NCBI RefSeq assembly: GCF_003946395.1
Contig: NZ_RHNZ01000003.1
Location: forward strand, 161,333 to 225,332
Reading direction: 5' to 3'
Length of the DNA: 64,000 nucleotides
Origin: Levilactobacillus fuyuanensis
GTDB taxonomy: Bacteria > Bacillota > Bacilli > Lactobacillales > Lactobacillaceae
The position numbers and the translations under genes are program-made. The notes below the pieces were generated by a model. It made no database searches. It was not told the DNA's origin and saw only the letters and a program-made list of their open reading frames with translations. Below are positions 57,800 through 64,000 of the stretch, piece after piece. How positions within the stretch are numbered: position 1 is the stretch's first letter; the number at the start of each line of letters is the position of its first letter.

Positions 57800-58561
57800 A
57801 TGATCTACAGCATTCAACAACTGGCACGGCTCGCCGGCGTTAGTCCCCGGACACTGCGCTACTACGACCAGATTGGTCTGTTACCCGCGCAGCGGAATCC
57901 GGCGAATGGGTACCGCGAGTATCCCGCTGAAGCGGTCGATCAGCTACAGTTAATTCGCTACTTTCAGGAGTTTGGCTTCAGTCTGGTACAGATTCAAACC
58001 TTACTCGCTCAGTCCCCTGCCGAACAAACAGCAGCTCTCACCGCACAACGGGCCCAACTGGTCGCCAACCGTGACCATCTCACGACCCTGCTGAATACTT
58101 TGGACCGCACGCTAGCGGCCCGCAACGGAGGTCCCCAAATGACAGATACGGAAAAATTTGCTGCCTTTAAGCAGCAGCAACTCGCGCAAAATGAACAAAA
58201 ATTCGGTGAAGAATCGCGCCAACGCTATGGCCAAGCAAAGGTTGCCGCCAGCCAGAGAAAGTTCGCTGGTCTCAGTGAAACTGACTATCAAGCAATGCAA
58301 GCCACGGAAGTAAAGTTGGTAACGATGCTCAAAGAAGTCACAAACACGGGTGACCTCGCCAGCGACACTGCCCGCGAAGTCTACAACTTACATCGGCAGT
58401 GGCTGTGTTTCACGTGGAACAATTACCCGGCAGAGGCCCACCGTGGTCTCGCTCAAATGTATCGCGATGATGACCGCTTTGCTCAGTACTACAACGACCG
58501 TGTGGGCTTAGCTAATGCGACCAAAACGTTGGTGGCGATTATTCAGCGTTATGCGCGATAA
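57800..58561 (+). CDS. MerR-family regulator with TipAS effector domain
   Basis: A 253-residue protein. N-terminal MerR HTH: YSIQQLARLAGVSPRTLRYY, then DQIGLLPAQRNPANGYREY. A coiled linker at about 80-115 and a C-terminal TipAS-like ligand-binding domain (about 120-250, ending in DRFAQYYNDRVGLANATKTLV) follow. Such activators respond to antibiotics or other hydrophobic ligands. ATG 57800 follows AAAGGAGG by about 8 bases. A promoter with the long spacer typical of MerR targets is not evident nearby. A parS-like 16-mer lies inside the gene. Confidence 0.85.
   Translation: MIYSIQQLARLAGVSPRTLRYYDQIGLLPAQRNPANGYREYPAEAVDQLQLIRYFQEFGFSLVQIQTLLAQSPAEQTAALTAQRAQLVANRDHLTTLLNTLDRTLAARNGGPQMTDTEKFAAFKQQQLAQNEQKFGEESRQRYGQAKVAASQRKFAGLSETDYQAMQATEVKLVTMLKEVTNTGDLASDTAREVYNLHRQWLCFTWNNYPAEAHRGLAQMYRDDDRFAQYYNDRVGLANATKTLVAIIQRYAR
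58406..58421. promoter_or_regulatory. parS-like ParB site inside the MerR gene
   Basis: TGTTTCACGTGGAACA has the central CACGTG of parS and 15 of 16 matches to the consensus. Coding location does not argue against it, since parS inside genes is known. Confidence 0.5.
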
Positions 58562-58674
58562 TCTACTAAAAGTGACCTTAATTTCAGCGAGGATAGCGAA
58601 TATGTTACGATAATTATAAACAGCAACAGGGTCACACAAGTCAAAAACAGCTAACTCACTGGGGAGGCATCAAT

Positions 58675-58980
58675 TTGAAATTAGGCTTCGGTCAACGATG
58701 GACACGCGAGCTCAAGCGGCAATATAATCCCAAATCAGTCCGCCGTTTGTTAGTCCTCATGCTAGCACTTTTAGTGGTCGCATTTATCTTTGCGTTTCTG
58801 GGATATGCAACGTTTGCATTTGGTTGTTTAACCTTTGATTTCTTTTTATTTGCTGACTACCTAACCAATGTACTGGCTAGACACAGTATTCACATCGTTT
58901 TCAGCATCCTCTTAGGAACACTAGGTGGTGCTGTTGTTTACGGTATCGCTGGTCTGTTCCTCATGTTTTTAAGCAAGTAA
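58675..58980 (+). CDS. Small membrane protein of unknown function
   Basis: A 101-residue protein starting at TTG with GGGGAGG upstream. Basic N-terminus (RWTRELKRQYNPKSVRR), then hydrophobic segments at about 25-45, 46-62 and 73-98. Not recognised. Confidence 0.6.
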   Translation: MKLGFGQRWTRELKRQYNPKSVRRLLVLMLALLVVAFIFAFLGYATFAFGCLTFDFFLFADYLTNVLARHSIHIVFSILLGTLGGAVVYGIAGLFLMFLSK

Positions 58981-58995
58981 TGCTCCAAGATCTCA

Positions 58996-59037
58996 CAAAA
59001 GGGTAGAGCCATCCTTAACGGGTGTTTCTACCCTTTC
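58996..59037 (+). terminator. Terminator
   Basis: Arms AAAGGGTAGA and TCTACCCTTT with an inner GCC/GGT pairing, followed by CGTTTTG. Confidence 0.8.
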
Positions 59038-59090
59038 GTTTTGATTTCAAAGCCGTCCTATTATTCTAAACTAGCCATTGTACAGATACT

Positions 59091-59372
59091 TTACACAAAT
59101 TGAATTCGTAATTGCTTATGCGTTTTTTGCGCAATTTCTGCAAGAGTTTTGTTGCTCGCCGTCACAGCCCCTGCCTCGATCCGAGCAATTGTTGATTGTG
59201 GTTTTCCAATCAGATCGGCAAATGCTCGTTGAGAAAGTCCTAAGCTATCTCGCAATTGTTTAACGGCAACGGCAATCTCTAAGTCGACCTCTGCTTGGTC
59301 ATACGCCTGAGCAAATTCTGGACTTACCGTTTGTCTTTCCTGGATATAATCATCCACTCTTTTTAATACCAT
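59091..59372 (-). CDS. higA: HigA-type antitoxin (Xre HTH)
   Basis: A 93-residue protein. The Xre HTH is at about 37-90: LGLSQRAFADLIGKPQSTIARIEAG. The N-terminal extension (VDDYIQERQTVSPEFAQAYDQ) is typical of antitoxins that wrap a HigB toxin. It starts on the last base of the toxin gene, so translation is coupled. Expected to neutralise the toxin and repress the operon at the palindrome upstream. Confidence 0.85.
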   Translation of the reverse strand: MVLKRVDDYIQERQTVSPEFAQAYDQAEVDLEIAVAVKQLRDSLGLSQRAFADLIGKPQSTIARIEAGAVTASNKTLAEIAQKTHKQLRIQFV

Positions 59373-59719
59373 TAGCGCTCATCCCTCCTGATAAAGATAC
59401 CTCGTAGTCTTTTCCCACGATTAATTTCTCGAATAGGTGTCTTTTCCGTCTTTTTGGTGAAGCCATGCGTAATCACGTATTCTGACCCTTCCAAATGGAA
59501 ATAAATGACGCGCTGAATATCATTTCCTTGTTGTGCACGCAACTCGTACAAATTATCATCCAACTTCTTAACCCACTTCATTTGAATAGCTAAAGCCATA
59601 CCCTTATTCTGGACCCACTTGATGATCTTCAGTAGCTTAGCCGCATCCTTATCCGGGAGTGCCCTTAAGTATTGATTAAAGGTACCCTCGTCAGCGTAAA
59701 CAAAATGGATTTTTTCCAT
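59372..59719 (-). CDS. higB: HigB/RelE-type toxin (phage-derived Gp49-like family)
   Basis: A 115-residue basic protein. Segments LRALPDKDAAKLLKIIKWVQ, KKLDDNLYELRAQQGNDIQRVIYFH and YVITHGFTKKTEKTP follow the Gp49/HigB fold, with the conserved YELR and FTKKTxKTP motifs. Family members are ribosome-dependent mRNA interferases. Toxin precedes antitoxin, as in higBA. No Shine-Dalgarno precedes ATG 59719, and the promoter position suggests a leaderless start. Confidence 0.82.
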   Translation of the reverse strand: MEKIHFVYADEGTFNQYLRALPDKDAAKLLKIIKWVQNKGMALAIQMKWVKKLDDNLYELRAQQGNDIQRVIYFHLEGSEYVITHGFTKKTEKTPIREINRGKRLRGIFIRRDER

Positions 59720-59727
59720 AAGCGAAT

Positions 59728-59745
59728 GATAGCATTTATGCTATC
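59728..59745 (-). promoter_or_regulatory. higBA operator/promoter
   Basis: Perfect inverted repeat GATAGCAT-TT-ATGCTATC. On the minus strand -35 GTGACA and -10 TATCAT are 17 bases apart, with the palindrome filling the spacer and overlapping the -10. Predicted transcription would begin at or within a base of the toxin ATG. Confidence 0.65.
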
Positions 59746-59886
59746 GGTTGTCACTTCCTTTCCCTTGCTTTTTTCAGTATCACCTATGGATTCAATCTCT
59801 GCTAGCAAACACCCATTCTTTTTTCAAAAAAACCGCCAACAGCCATCTAATTTGAAACGAAACCTCTATCGAGCCAATCGTTTGTT

Positions 59887-59909
59887 CTATACACAATAAT
59901 TGTGTATAG
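59887..59909 (+). promoter_or_regulatory. hicAB operator/promoter
   Basis: Perfect palindrome with 11-base arms CTATACACAAT and ATTGTGTATAG around one A. It overlaps a promoter with -35 TTGTTC (59882-59887) and -10 TATAGT (59905-59910), 17 bases apart. This is the layout of HicB autorepression. Confidence 0.65.
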
Positions 59910-59934
59910 TCCGTTCATAAAAAGAGGTTCCGCT

Positions 59935-59991
59935 ATGCCGATAATACCAAGAGAAATGCTCAAGCTTCTCAAACAAACCGGTCAAAAATAA
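59935..59991 (+). pseudogene. hicA: Internally deleted hicA toxin remnant
   Basis: An 18-codon frame, MPIIPREMLKLLKQTGQK then TAA. The first 13 residues match the N-terminus of HicA toxins (MP-x-x-PREMIKLLK), and the last residues resemble the HicA C-terminus (ILKQAGLK). The conserved central part with the catalytic His of GSHH is missing. This fits an in-frame deletion between two similar LLK/ILK segments. The frame keeps the promoter, ribosome binding site (AAAGAGG) and the usual spacing to hicB. Confidence 0.7.
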
Positions 59992-60017
59992 TGATCAAAA
60001 AATTGGAGGTACTTCCT

Positions 60018-60407
60018 ATGAACCCACAAAACGTAGTGGTCTATCCCATCGTTCTTCATCCCGAAGATGCTGGCGGCTATAGCGTAGAAATTCCAGATGT
60101 TGGCAACTCTTGGCCACAAGGCGACAATGCGCTGGAAGCTTTAGAAATGGCCCAAGACCTCATCGGCACTATGCTCGTTAACAAATCAACTTTTCCACCT
60201 GCCACGCCATTTGAATCGCTAACCGTCTCTTCGCCGGCCATTAAAACCCTGGTCGAGGTAGACATGCTGGCCCTCCGCAAGAATCACACTCACATTGTTA
60301 GAAAGAACGTCTCTATCCCGGAATACCTCAACGAATTGGGCAAGAAACAAGGTCTGAATTTCTCCGAGGTCTTGACCGAAGCCCTTCATGATAAATTGAA
60401 CGCCTAA
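60018..60407 (+). CDS. hicB: HicB-family antitoxin
   Basis: A 129-residue protein from ATG 60018, with TTGGAGG about 10 bases upstream. The N-terminal HicB fold (VVVYPIVLHPEDAGGYSVEIPDV, GDNALEALEMAQDLIG) binds the toxin. The C-terminal helix-turn-helix/ribbon (SIPEYLNELGKKQGLNFSEVLTEALHDKL) binds DNA. It appears intact although its toxin partner is not, so it may persist as an autoregulator or act on another HicA. Confidence 0.88.
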   Translation: MNPQNVVVYPIVLHPEDAGGYSVEIPDVGNSWPQGDNALEALEMAQDLIGTMLVNKSTFPPATPFESLTVSSPAIKTLVEVDMLALRKNHTHIVRKNVSIPEYLNELGKKQGLNFSEVLTEALHDKLNA

Positions 60408-60445
60408 ACGGCACCGAGCCAACTGCTCGATGCCGTTTTTATTTC
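60406..60445. terminator. Bidirectional terminator between hicB and the regulator gene
   Basis: Arms AACGGCACCGAGC and GCTCGATGCCGTT with one mismatch, followed by TTTTATTT. It overlaps both gene ends. Confidence 0.85.
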
Positions 60446-61131
60446 TCAGTAGACCCCGTCTTCCAATCCACTTCTCGCGCCAATCGCGCTAAACTATCGG
60501 GTTGAACCACCCGATAGTGGTGCCCCACCTTCTCCAGGTAACCTAACTTTACAAAATCTGCCAACACATACAACAGATGGCGATACGACACACCCAGGTA
60601 CTGTGCAACCTGAGTGTGTTTTTCTTCGTACATCTCATCATTCGCCGTCAATAGAATAAAGCCAGCTAGTCTCTGAGACAAGGTGAACGCTTGATTCTGC
60701 GAGGACGTTCTAATATTTCGCGAGTTTTTCCGGCCCAAGTACTGACACACACTCCGTAAAAACGTTGTGTCCTGTAGTAACTTCTGCTGGTATTCCGCCA
60801 TTGGCAAGGCCAGACACCAGCAGTCTTCGATAGCCTGTACCGTAAATGACGGACTCTTTGGATCGAGCAATTCCATCTCGCCAATAAAACAGGGTGGTGT
60901 AAAGAAGTCAATCAACGCTACCTTACCATTTGCCAGAGTGTCATAAAGTTTCGTCTTCCCCTTAACCAAGTACAGCAAGTCCCGCGGCCGATCTGGTGCC
61001 TGCACGATGATACTCTTGGCGGGAAATAAGTAGAGTTGTGCAACCTGAGCAATATCGAAGGAAAATTGGCGGTCATAGCTCCACTCCGCAATAAACCGTT
61101 GTTTTAAGTCTTCATTTTTAATAATTCGCAA
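60439..61131 (-). CDS. Crp/Fnr-family regulator, YeiL-like
   Basis: A 230-residue protein. N-terminal cyclic-nucleotide-binding-like jelly roll (about 20-135: LYLFPAKSIIVQAPDRPRDLLYLVKGKTKLYD, then PPCFIGEMELLDP). The dimer helix and C-terminal winged HTH (about 170-220: QVAQYLGVSYRHLLYVLADF) follow. The closest known context is E. coli YeiL, encoded between the rihB and nupX nucleoside genes, as here. Cysteines (C82, C104, C106, C129) could matter for redox sensing, but no clear Fe-S pattern is assigned. Divergent from the nucleoside hydrolase. Confidence 0.8.
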   Translation of the reverse strand: MRIIKNEDLKQRFIAEWSYDRQFSFDIAQVAQLYLFPAKSIIVQAPDRPRDLLYLVKGKTKLYDTLANGKVALIDFFTPPCFIGEMELLDPKSPSFTVQAIEDCWCLALPMAEYQQKLLQDTTFLRSVCQYLGRKNSRNIRTSSQNQAFTLSQRLAGFILLTANDEMYEEKHTQVAQYLGVSYRHLLYVLADFVKLGYLEKVGHHYRVVQPDSLARLAREVDWKTGSTEK

Positions 61132-61146
61132 GTTAAATTCACCTCA

Positions 61147-61168
61147 AGTATGAGATTTCTCATACTTA
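61147..61168. promoter_or_regulatory. Crp/Fnr-type operator of the nucleoside operon
   Basis: Perfect inverted repeat AAGTATGAGA-TT-TCTCATACTT. The downstream -10 TATAAT (61188-61193) has no good -35. The palindrome centre falls about 42 bases upstream of the predicted start, the class II activator position of CRP/FNR proteins. Confidence 0.65.
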
Positions 61169-61238
61169 CCTTAACAACTGGCCCGCTATAATGCAATCAG
61201 TAAGTAAGGGCTTACATATAATTCAGGAGGTCTTTCAA

Positions 61239-62168
61239 ATGACAAAACGTAAAATTATTCTCGATTGTGACCCAGGACACGACGACGCGATTGCTATGCT
61301 GATGGCAAATGCCCATCCAGACATCGATCTACTGGGGATCACCATTGTCGCCGGTAATCAAACCCTCAAGAAAACCGTTCACAACGGCTTGAACGTCGCA
61401 CAATTACTGGATATCAACACTAAGATCTACCCCGGGATGCCACAACCCCTGGTACGCGAACAGGTCGTGGCAGGCAACGTTCATGGCAAGACTGGTCTAG
61501 ATGGTCCCGTCTTCCCTGAACTACACCGAACTGCTGAAAAAGAAAATGGCGTCCGTTTCATCATCAACACGCTCCTTGCAAGCGATGGTGACATTACCTT
61601 AGTGCCAACTGGTCCACTGACCAACATTGCCACTGCCATGCGGATGGAACCTCTAATCATCCCCAAGATTAAAGAAATCGTCTTGATGGGTGGGGCATAC
61701 GGCACTGGTAACTTCACACCATCTGCTGAATTTAACATCTTCGCCGACCCTGAAGCCGCTCACGTTGTCTTCAAGTCTGGCGCTCCCATTGTCATGATGG
61801 GCTTGGACCTGACGAACCAAACCATCTGCACACCAGATATCATCAAGCGCATGGAGGCTGTGGGTAACAAGGCAGGAAAACTATTCGGCGACCTCTTACG
61901 ATTCACACTGAAGACACAATTTGAAGAATTTGGCTTAGCCGCTGGCCCAATTCATGACGCCACCACCATTGGTTACCTCATCAACCCAGAACTTTTCGAC
62001 ATGCAGGATATGTTTGTCGAGGTCGACATCAACCGAGGGCCTTCTTATGGACGGACCGTTTGCGATGAAAACAGCGTCTTAGGCAAGCCCACCAACGCTA
62101 AGGTCGGGAAGAGCATCGATACTGCTGGCTTTTTTGACCTCGTTGAACAGTGTATTCGAATGTACTAA
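61239..62168 (+). CDS. rihB: Ribonucleoside hydrolase (RihB/inosine-uridine-preferring family)
   Basis: A 309-residue protein. N-terminal [16 protein letters not shown] carries the DxDxGxDD calcium/ribose motif (D9, D11, D15, D16). [39 protein letters not shown] and a late His (GPIHDATT) complete the active site. It cleaves nucleosides to base and ribose. ATG 61239 has GGAGG upstream. It forms an operon with the NupC permease 31 bases downstream. Confidence 0.93.
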   Translation: MTKRKIILDCDPGHDDAIAMLMANAHPDIDLLGITIVAGNQTLKKTVHNGLNVAQLLDINTKIYPGMPQPLVREQVVAGNVHGKTGLDGPVFPELHRTAEKENGVRFIINTLLASDGDITLVPTGPLTNIATAMRMEPLIIPKIKEIVLMGGAYGTGNFTPSAEFNIFADPEAAHVVFKSGAPIVMMGLDLTNQTICTPDIIKRMEAVGNKAGKLFGDLLRFTLKTQFEEFGLAAGPIHDATTIGYLINPELFDMQDMFVEVDINRGPSYGRTVCDENSVLGKPTNAKVGKSIDTAGFFDLVEQCIRMY

Positions 62169-62199
62169 ATCCTATTTTAAGTAAAAGAGGTTATCTGCC

Positions 62200-63432
62200 A
62201 TGTATCTTGCAATCAATGCCGTGGGCGTGGTGGTCTTCCTGATCATCGGCTTTCTCTTTTCAAAAAATAAACACCAGATCCACTGGTGGTCCATTGGCAT
62301 CATGTTGACCCTAAACCTAGTCTTAGCTTGGTTCTTCACTAGTTTTAGTGTCGGTCAAGATGCCGTTAAGGCCGCGGCCGATGGCTTTAATTGGTTGGTC
62401 GAAGTGTCCTATCAGGGGATCGTCTTCGCGCTCCCAAATTGGGTCTCACCAGCCTTTGGGGGAACCGCCAAGTCAATGAATTTCATTACCAGTGCGCTAC
62501 TCCCCGTGCTGATGATTGTGCCTCTCTTTGATATTCTGACCTATATTGGTGTGCTTCCCTGGATCATCAAGTGGATTGGTCGCGGTCTCTCCTTCATCAC
62601 GGGTCAGCCACGTTTCGAATCATTCTTCGCCGTTGAAATGATGTTCTTGGGCAACACTGAAGTCCTCGCTATTTCAGGCATTCAATTGCGGCAAATGCGC
62701 GCCGAACGTAACTTAACTCTCGCCATGATGTCAATGAGCTGTGTAACAGCCTCTATCCTGGGAGCTTATACTCAGATGGTTCCCGGTCAATTTGTCTTGA
62801 CGGCGGTGCCCATCAACGTGATTAATGCCATCATTGTTACTAACCTGTTGAATCCCGTCCAAGTTGCCACTGAGGAAGATACCATCGCCAAGGTCGGTGC
62901 TGAGGGACAGGATGGTGATGGCAAACGAGAACCATTCTTCTCATTTTTAGGTGATTCTATTCTGACTGCTGGCCGATTGACCCTCATCATCGTGGCTAAC
63001 GTCATCGCCTTTGTGGCTCTCGCTGCCTTAGCGGATAAACTGTTGGGCCTTATCTGGAAACCCTTGTCGCTCGAAAGTATCCTTGGCGTCATCATGTTTC
63101 CTTTTGCCTGGTTACTGGGCTTCCCCGTACATCAGGCCTGGCTCCTATCGCAGGATATGGGACTCAAGCTCGTCACTAACGAATTCGTTGTCATGGGAAA
63201 GGTTGCTGGTAGTGTTATCAACGGCTACACCCCCCATTTACGCGCTGTGCTAACCGTCTTCCTAACATCATTTGCCAACTTTGGAACGACAGGGATGATT
63301 ATCGGGGCCTTCAAAGGATTAGTCGATAAGGAAAAGAACGATCTGATTGCCAAAAACGTTGGTTACATGCTGCTGTCGGGGATTCTGGTCTCCCTGTTGT
63401 CGGCTGGTATCGTTGGCCTGTTCGTATGGTAA
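62200..63432 (+). CDS. nupC: NupC/NupX-type concentrative nucleoside transporter
   Basis: A 410-residue protein with about 9-10 hydrophobic segments. CNT family hallmarks: FFAVEMMFLGNTEVLAISG and SMSCVTASILGAYTQMVPGQFVLTA, then the C-terminal TVFLTSFANFGTTGMIIGA. It imports nucleosides with H+ or Na+, supplying the hydrolase. Same order as E. coli yeiL-rihB-nupX when the divergent regulator is included. Confidence 0.93.
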   Translation: MYLAINAVGVVVFLIIGFLFSKNKHQIHWWSIGIMLTLNLVLAWFFTSFSVGQDAVKAAADGFNWLVEVSYQGIVFALPNWVSPAFGGTAKSMNFITSALLPVLMIVPLFDILTYIGVLPWIIKWIGRGLSFITGQPRFESFFAVEMMFLGNTEVLAISGIQLRQMRAERNLTLAMMSMSCVTASILGAYTQMVPGQFVLTAVPINVINAIIVTNLLNPVQVATEEDTIAKVGAEGQDGDGKREPFFSFLGDSILTAGRLTLIIVANVIAFVALAALADKLLGLIWKPLSLESILGVIMFPFAWLLGFPVHQAWLLSQDMGLKLVTNEFVVMGKVAGSVINGYTPHLRAVLTVFLTSFANFGTTGMIIGAFKGLVDKEKNDLIAKNVGYMLLSGILVSLLSAGIVGLFVW

Positions 63433-63436
63433 GACT

Positions 63437-63474
63437 TGAAAAGGTCGCCGTTTTTCAACGACGACCTTTTTTGA
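63437..63474 (+). terminator. Terminator of the nucleoside operon
   Basis: Arms AAAAGGTCG-CG and CG-CGACCTTTTTT around TTTTTCAA. Confidence 0.88.
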
Positions 63475-63576
63475 TTAGGCATTCGGATCCTTAATCTGAC
63501 TCCACAGCATCACATGTAGCATCACATGTAGCATCCACGAGATCCCGTACCTATCCGTGAAGTGGCCCACCTTGCA
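63475..63576 (-). pseudogene. C-terminal remnant of a VOC/PhnB-like (glyoxalase-fold) protein
   Basis: A minus-strand frame reads KVGHFTDRYGISWMLHVMLH and so on, ending SQIKDPNA and TAA at 63475. The segment GHFTDRYGISWML matches the last strands of PhnB-like VOC proteins. There is no start and the upstream part is gone. A 12-base unit (AGCATCACATGT) is duplicated in tandem at about 63510-63533, repeating MLHV. Confidence 0.6.
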
Positions 63577-63804
63577 TTTTTATCACTATTTTTAACGATT
63601 CATCTCCTAAACCCTTCAAGAAAATATCTAAATACATTTCCTTAGACTGAAATTTATATAGAAATGTCGTCTCAATTATACTAAACGTTTTATTATTAAA
63701 ACCATATTGACTGTTAACCTTGCTTGTGTCATAATCCCTAGTAAAGTGATATCAGTAACTTTGGTTCATCAAAAAGGACACGATTAAGATTATTTTTTCA
63801 ATAA
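63577..63804. other. AT-rich intergenic stretch
   Basis: No frame, RNA or repeat recognised. It probably carries the promoter of whatever starts at about 63805. Confidence 0.4.
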
Positions 63805-63978
63805 ATGAAAAAGGTGATTGCTGTGCGAACGCTAACCATACTACCTCTTCTAATAATACTAATTGCTTGGCTATACAAAGCACAAATAAATACTTTTTAC
63901 CTGAATCACCAAAAATTTTTTAACCTCAATTGTCAAATCAAGTGCAACACTAAGAATCTATTCTTAGAAGTGGTCTAG
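63805..63978 (+). CDS. Possible small membrane peptide (57 codons)
   Basis: The frame ATG 63805 or GTG 63823 to TAG 63978 gives MKKVIAVRTLTILPLLIILI..., one hydrophobic helix followed by a hydrophilic tail with two cysteines (NCQIKC). AAAAAGGTG before the GTG is a fair ribosome binding site. Not recognised; it may be a chance frame. Confidence 0.35.
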   Translation: MKKVIAVRTLTILPLLIILIAWLYKAQINTFYLNHQKFFNLNCQIKCNTKNLFLEVV

Positions 63979-64000
63979 TTGCTAAGCTAGTTCAGGCATT

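Overview
The window looks like chromosome from a low-to-mid GC Firmicute of the Lactobacillaceae, probably a heterofermentative lactobacillus of the Levilactobacillus type. This rests on the core gene order walR-walK-walH-walI-walJ-htrA-rlmH and gdpP-rplI-dnaB, on LPXTG pili, on a type I-E CRISPR system and on strong AGGAGG ribosome binding sites. The genus is inference. The core genes normally lie near the replication origin in this group. ParB-like, Noc-like and DnaA-box motifs in the window agree with an origin-proximal position.

Layout, left to right. 1-9.4 kb: a truncated Ig-like surface protein, a stand-alone EAL protein, and small redox and stress genes (NADH oxidase-like flavoprotein, PfpI/ThiJ protein with an ArsR repressor, MDR oxidoreductase, aldo/keto reductase, NADP-binding protein), plus a GNAT gene broken by an early amber codon. 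9.5-22.0 kb: a complete type I-E CRISPR-Cas locus on the minus strand (cas3-cse1-cse2-cas7-cas5-cas6e-cas1-cas2/DEDDh) between two arrays of 20 and 27 repeats. 22.3-27.8 kb: a DUF2075 helicase, a GntP-family permease, an NTF2-like protein, RarA and a small secreted protein. 27.9-33.8 kb: a sortase-assembled pilus operon (tip/adhesin, backbone pilin, class C sortase, class A-like sortase). 33.8-36.4 kb: an AT-rich accessory stretch holding a lone DGQHR (DndB-like) protein, directly downstream of rlmH. 36.4-44.8 kb: rlmH, a cluster of DnaA boxes, htrA and the WalRK two-component operon. 45-48.3 kb: tRNA-Lys(CTT) and a group of small or secreted proteins including a matrixin-like metalloprotease. 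48.5-53 kb: a T-box-controlled oligopeptide-binding lipoprotein, an MFS transporter and an NADPH-dependent FMN reductase. 53.3-57.5 kb: dnaB, rplI and gdpP. 57.8-64 kb: a MerR/TipAS regulator, a HigBA module, an orphan hicB behind an internally deleted hicA, and a nucleoside-salvage cluster (YeiL-type regulator, nucleoside hydrolase, NupC permease).

The most informative signals are these. (1) The two arrays carry repeats that differ by a compensatory base pair in the Cas6e hairpin, with hybrid repeats preserved at the old end of array 2. (2) The base next to the 28-nt repeat core is a purine on the plus strand at 44 of 45 junctions, implying a functional 29-nt repeat with a PAM-derived last base. 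(3) Four parS-like 16-mers, one exact Noc-box 14-mer and a DnaA-box cluster fall in one 64-kb stretch. (4) The toxin hicA has been disarmed by what looks like an internal in-frame deletion, while its operator and hicB are intact. No wholly new defence system could be demonstrated. The DGQHR gene beside rlmH and the DUF2075 helicase divergent from the CRISPR leader are the best candidates for accessory functions.
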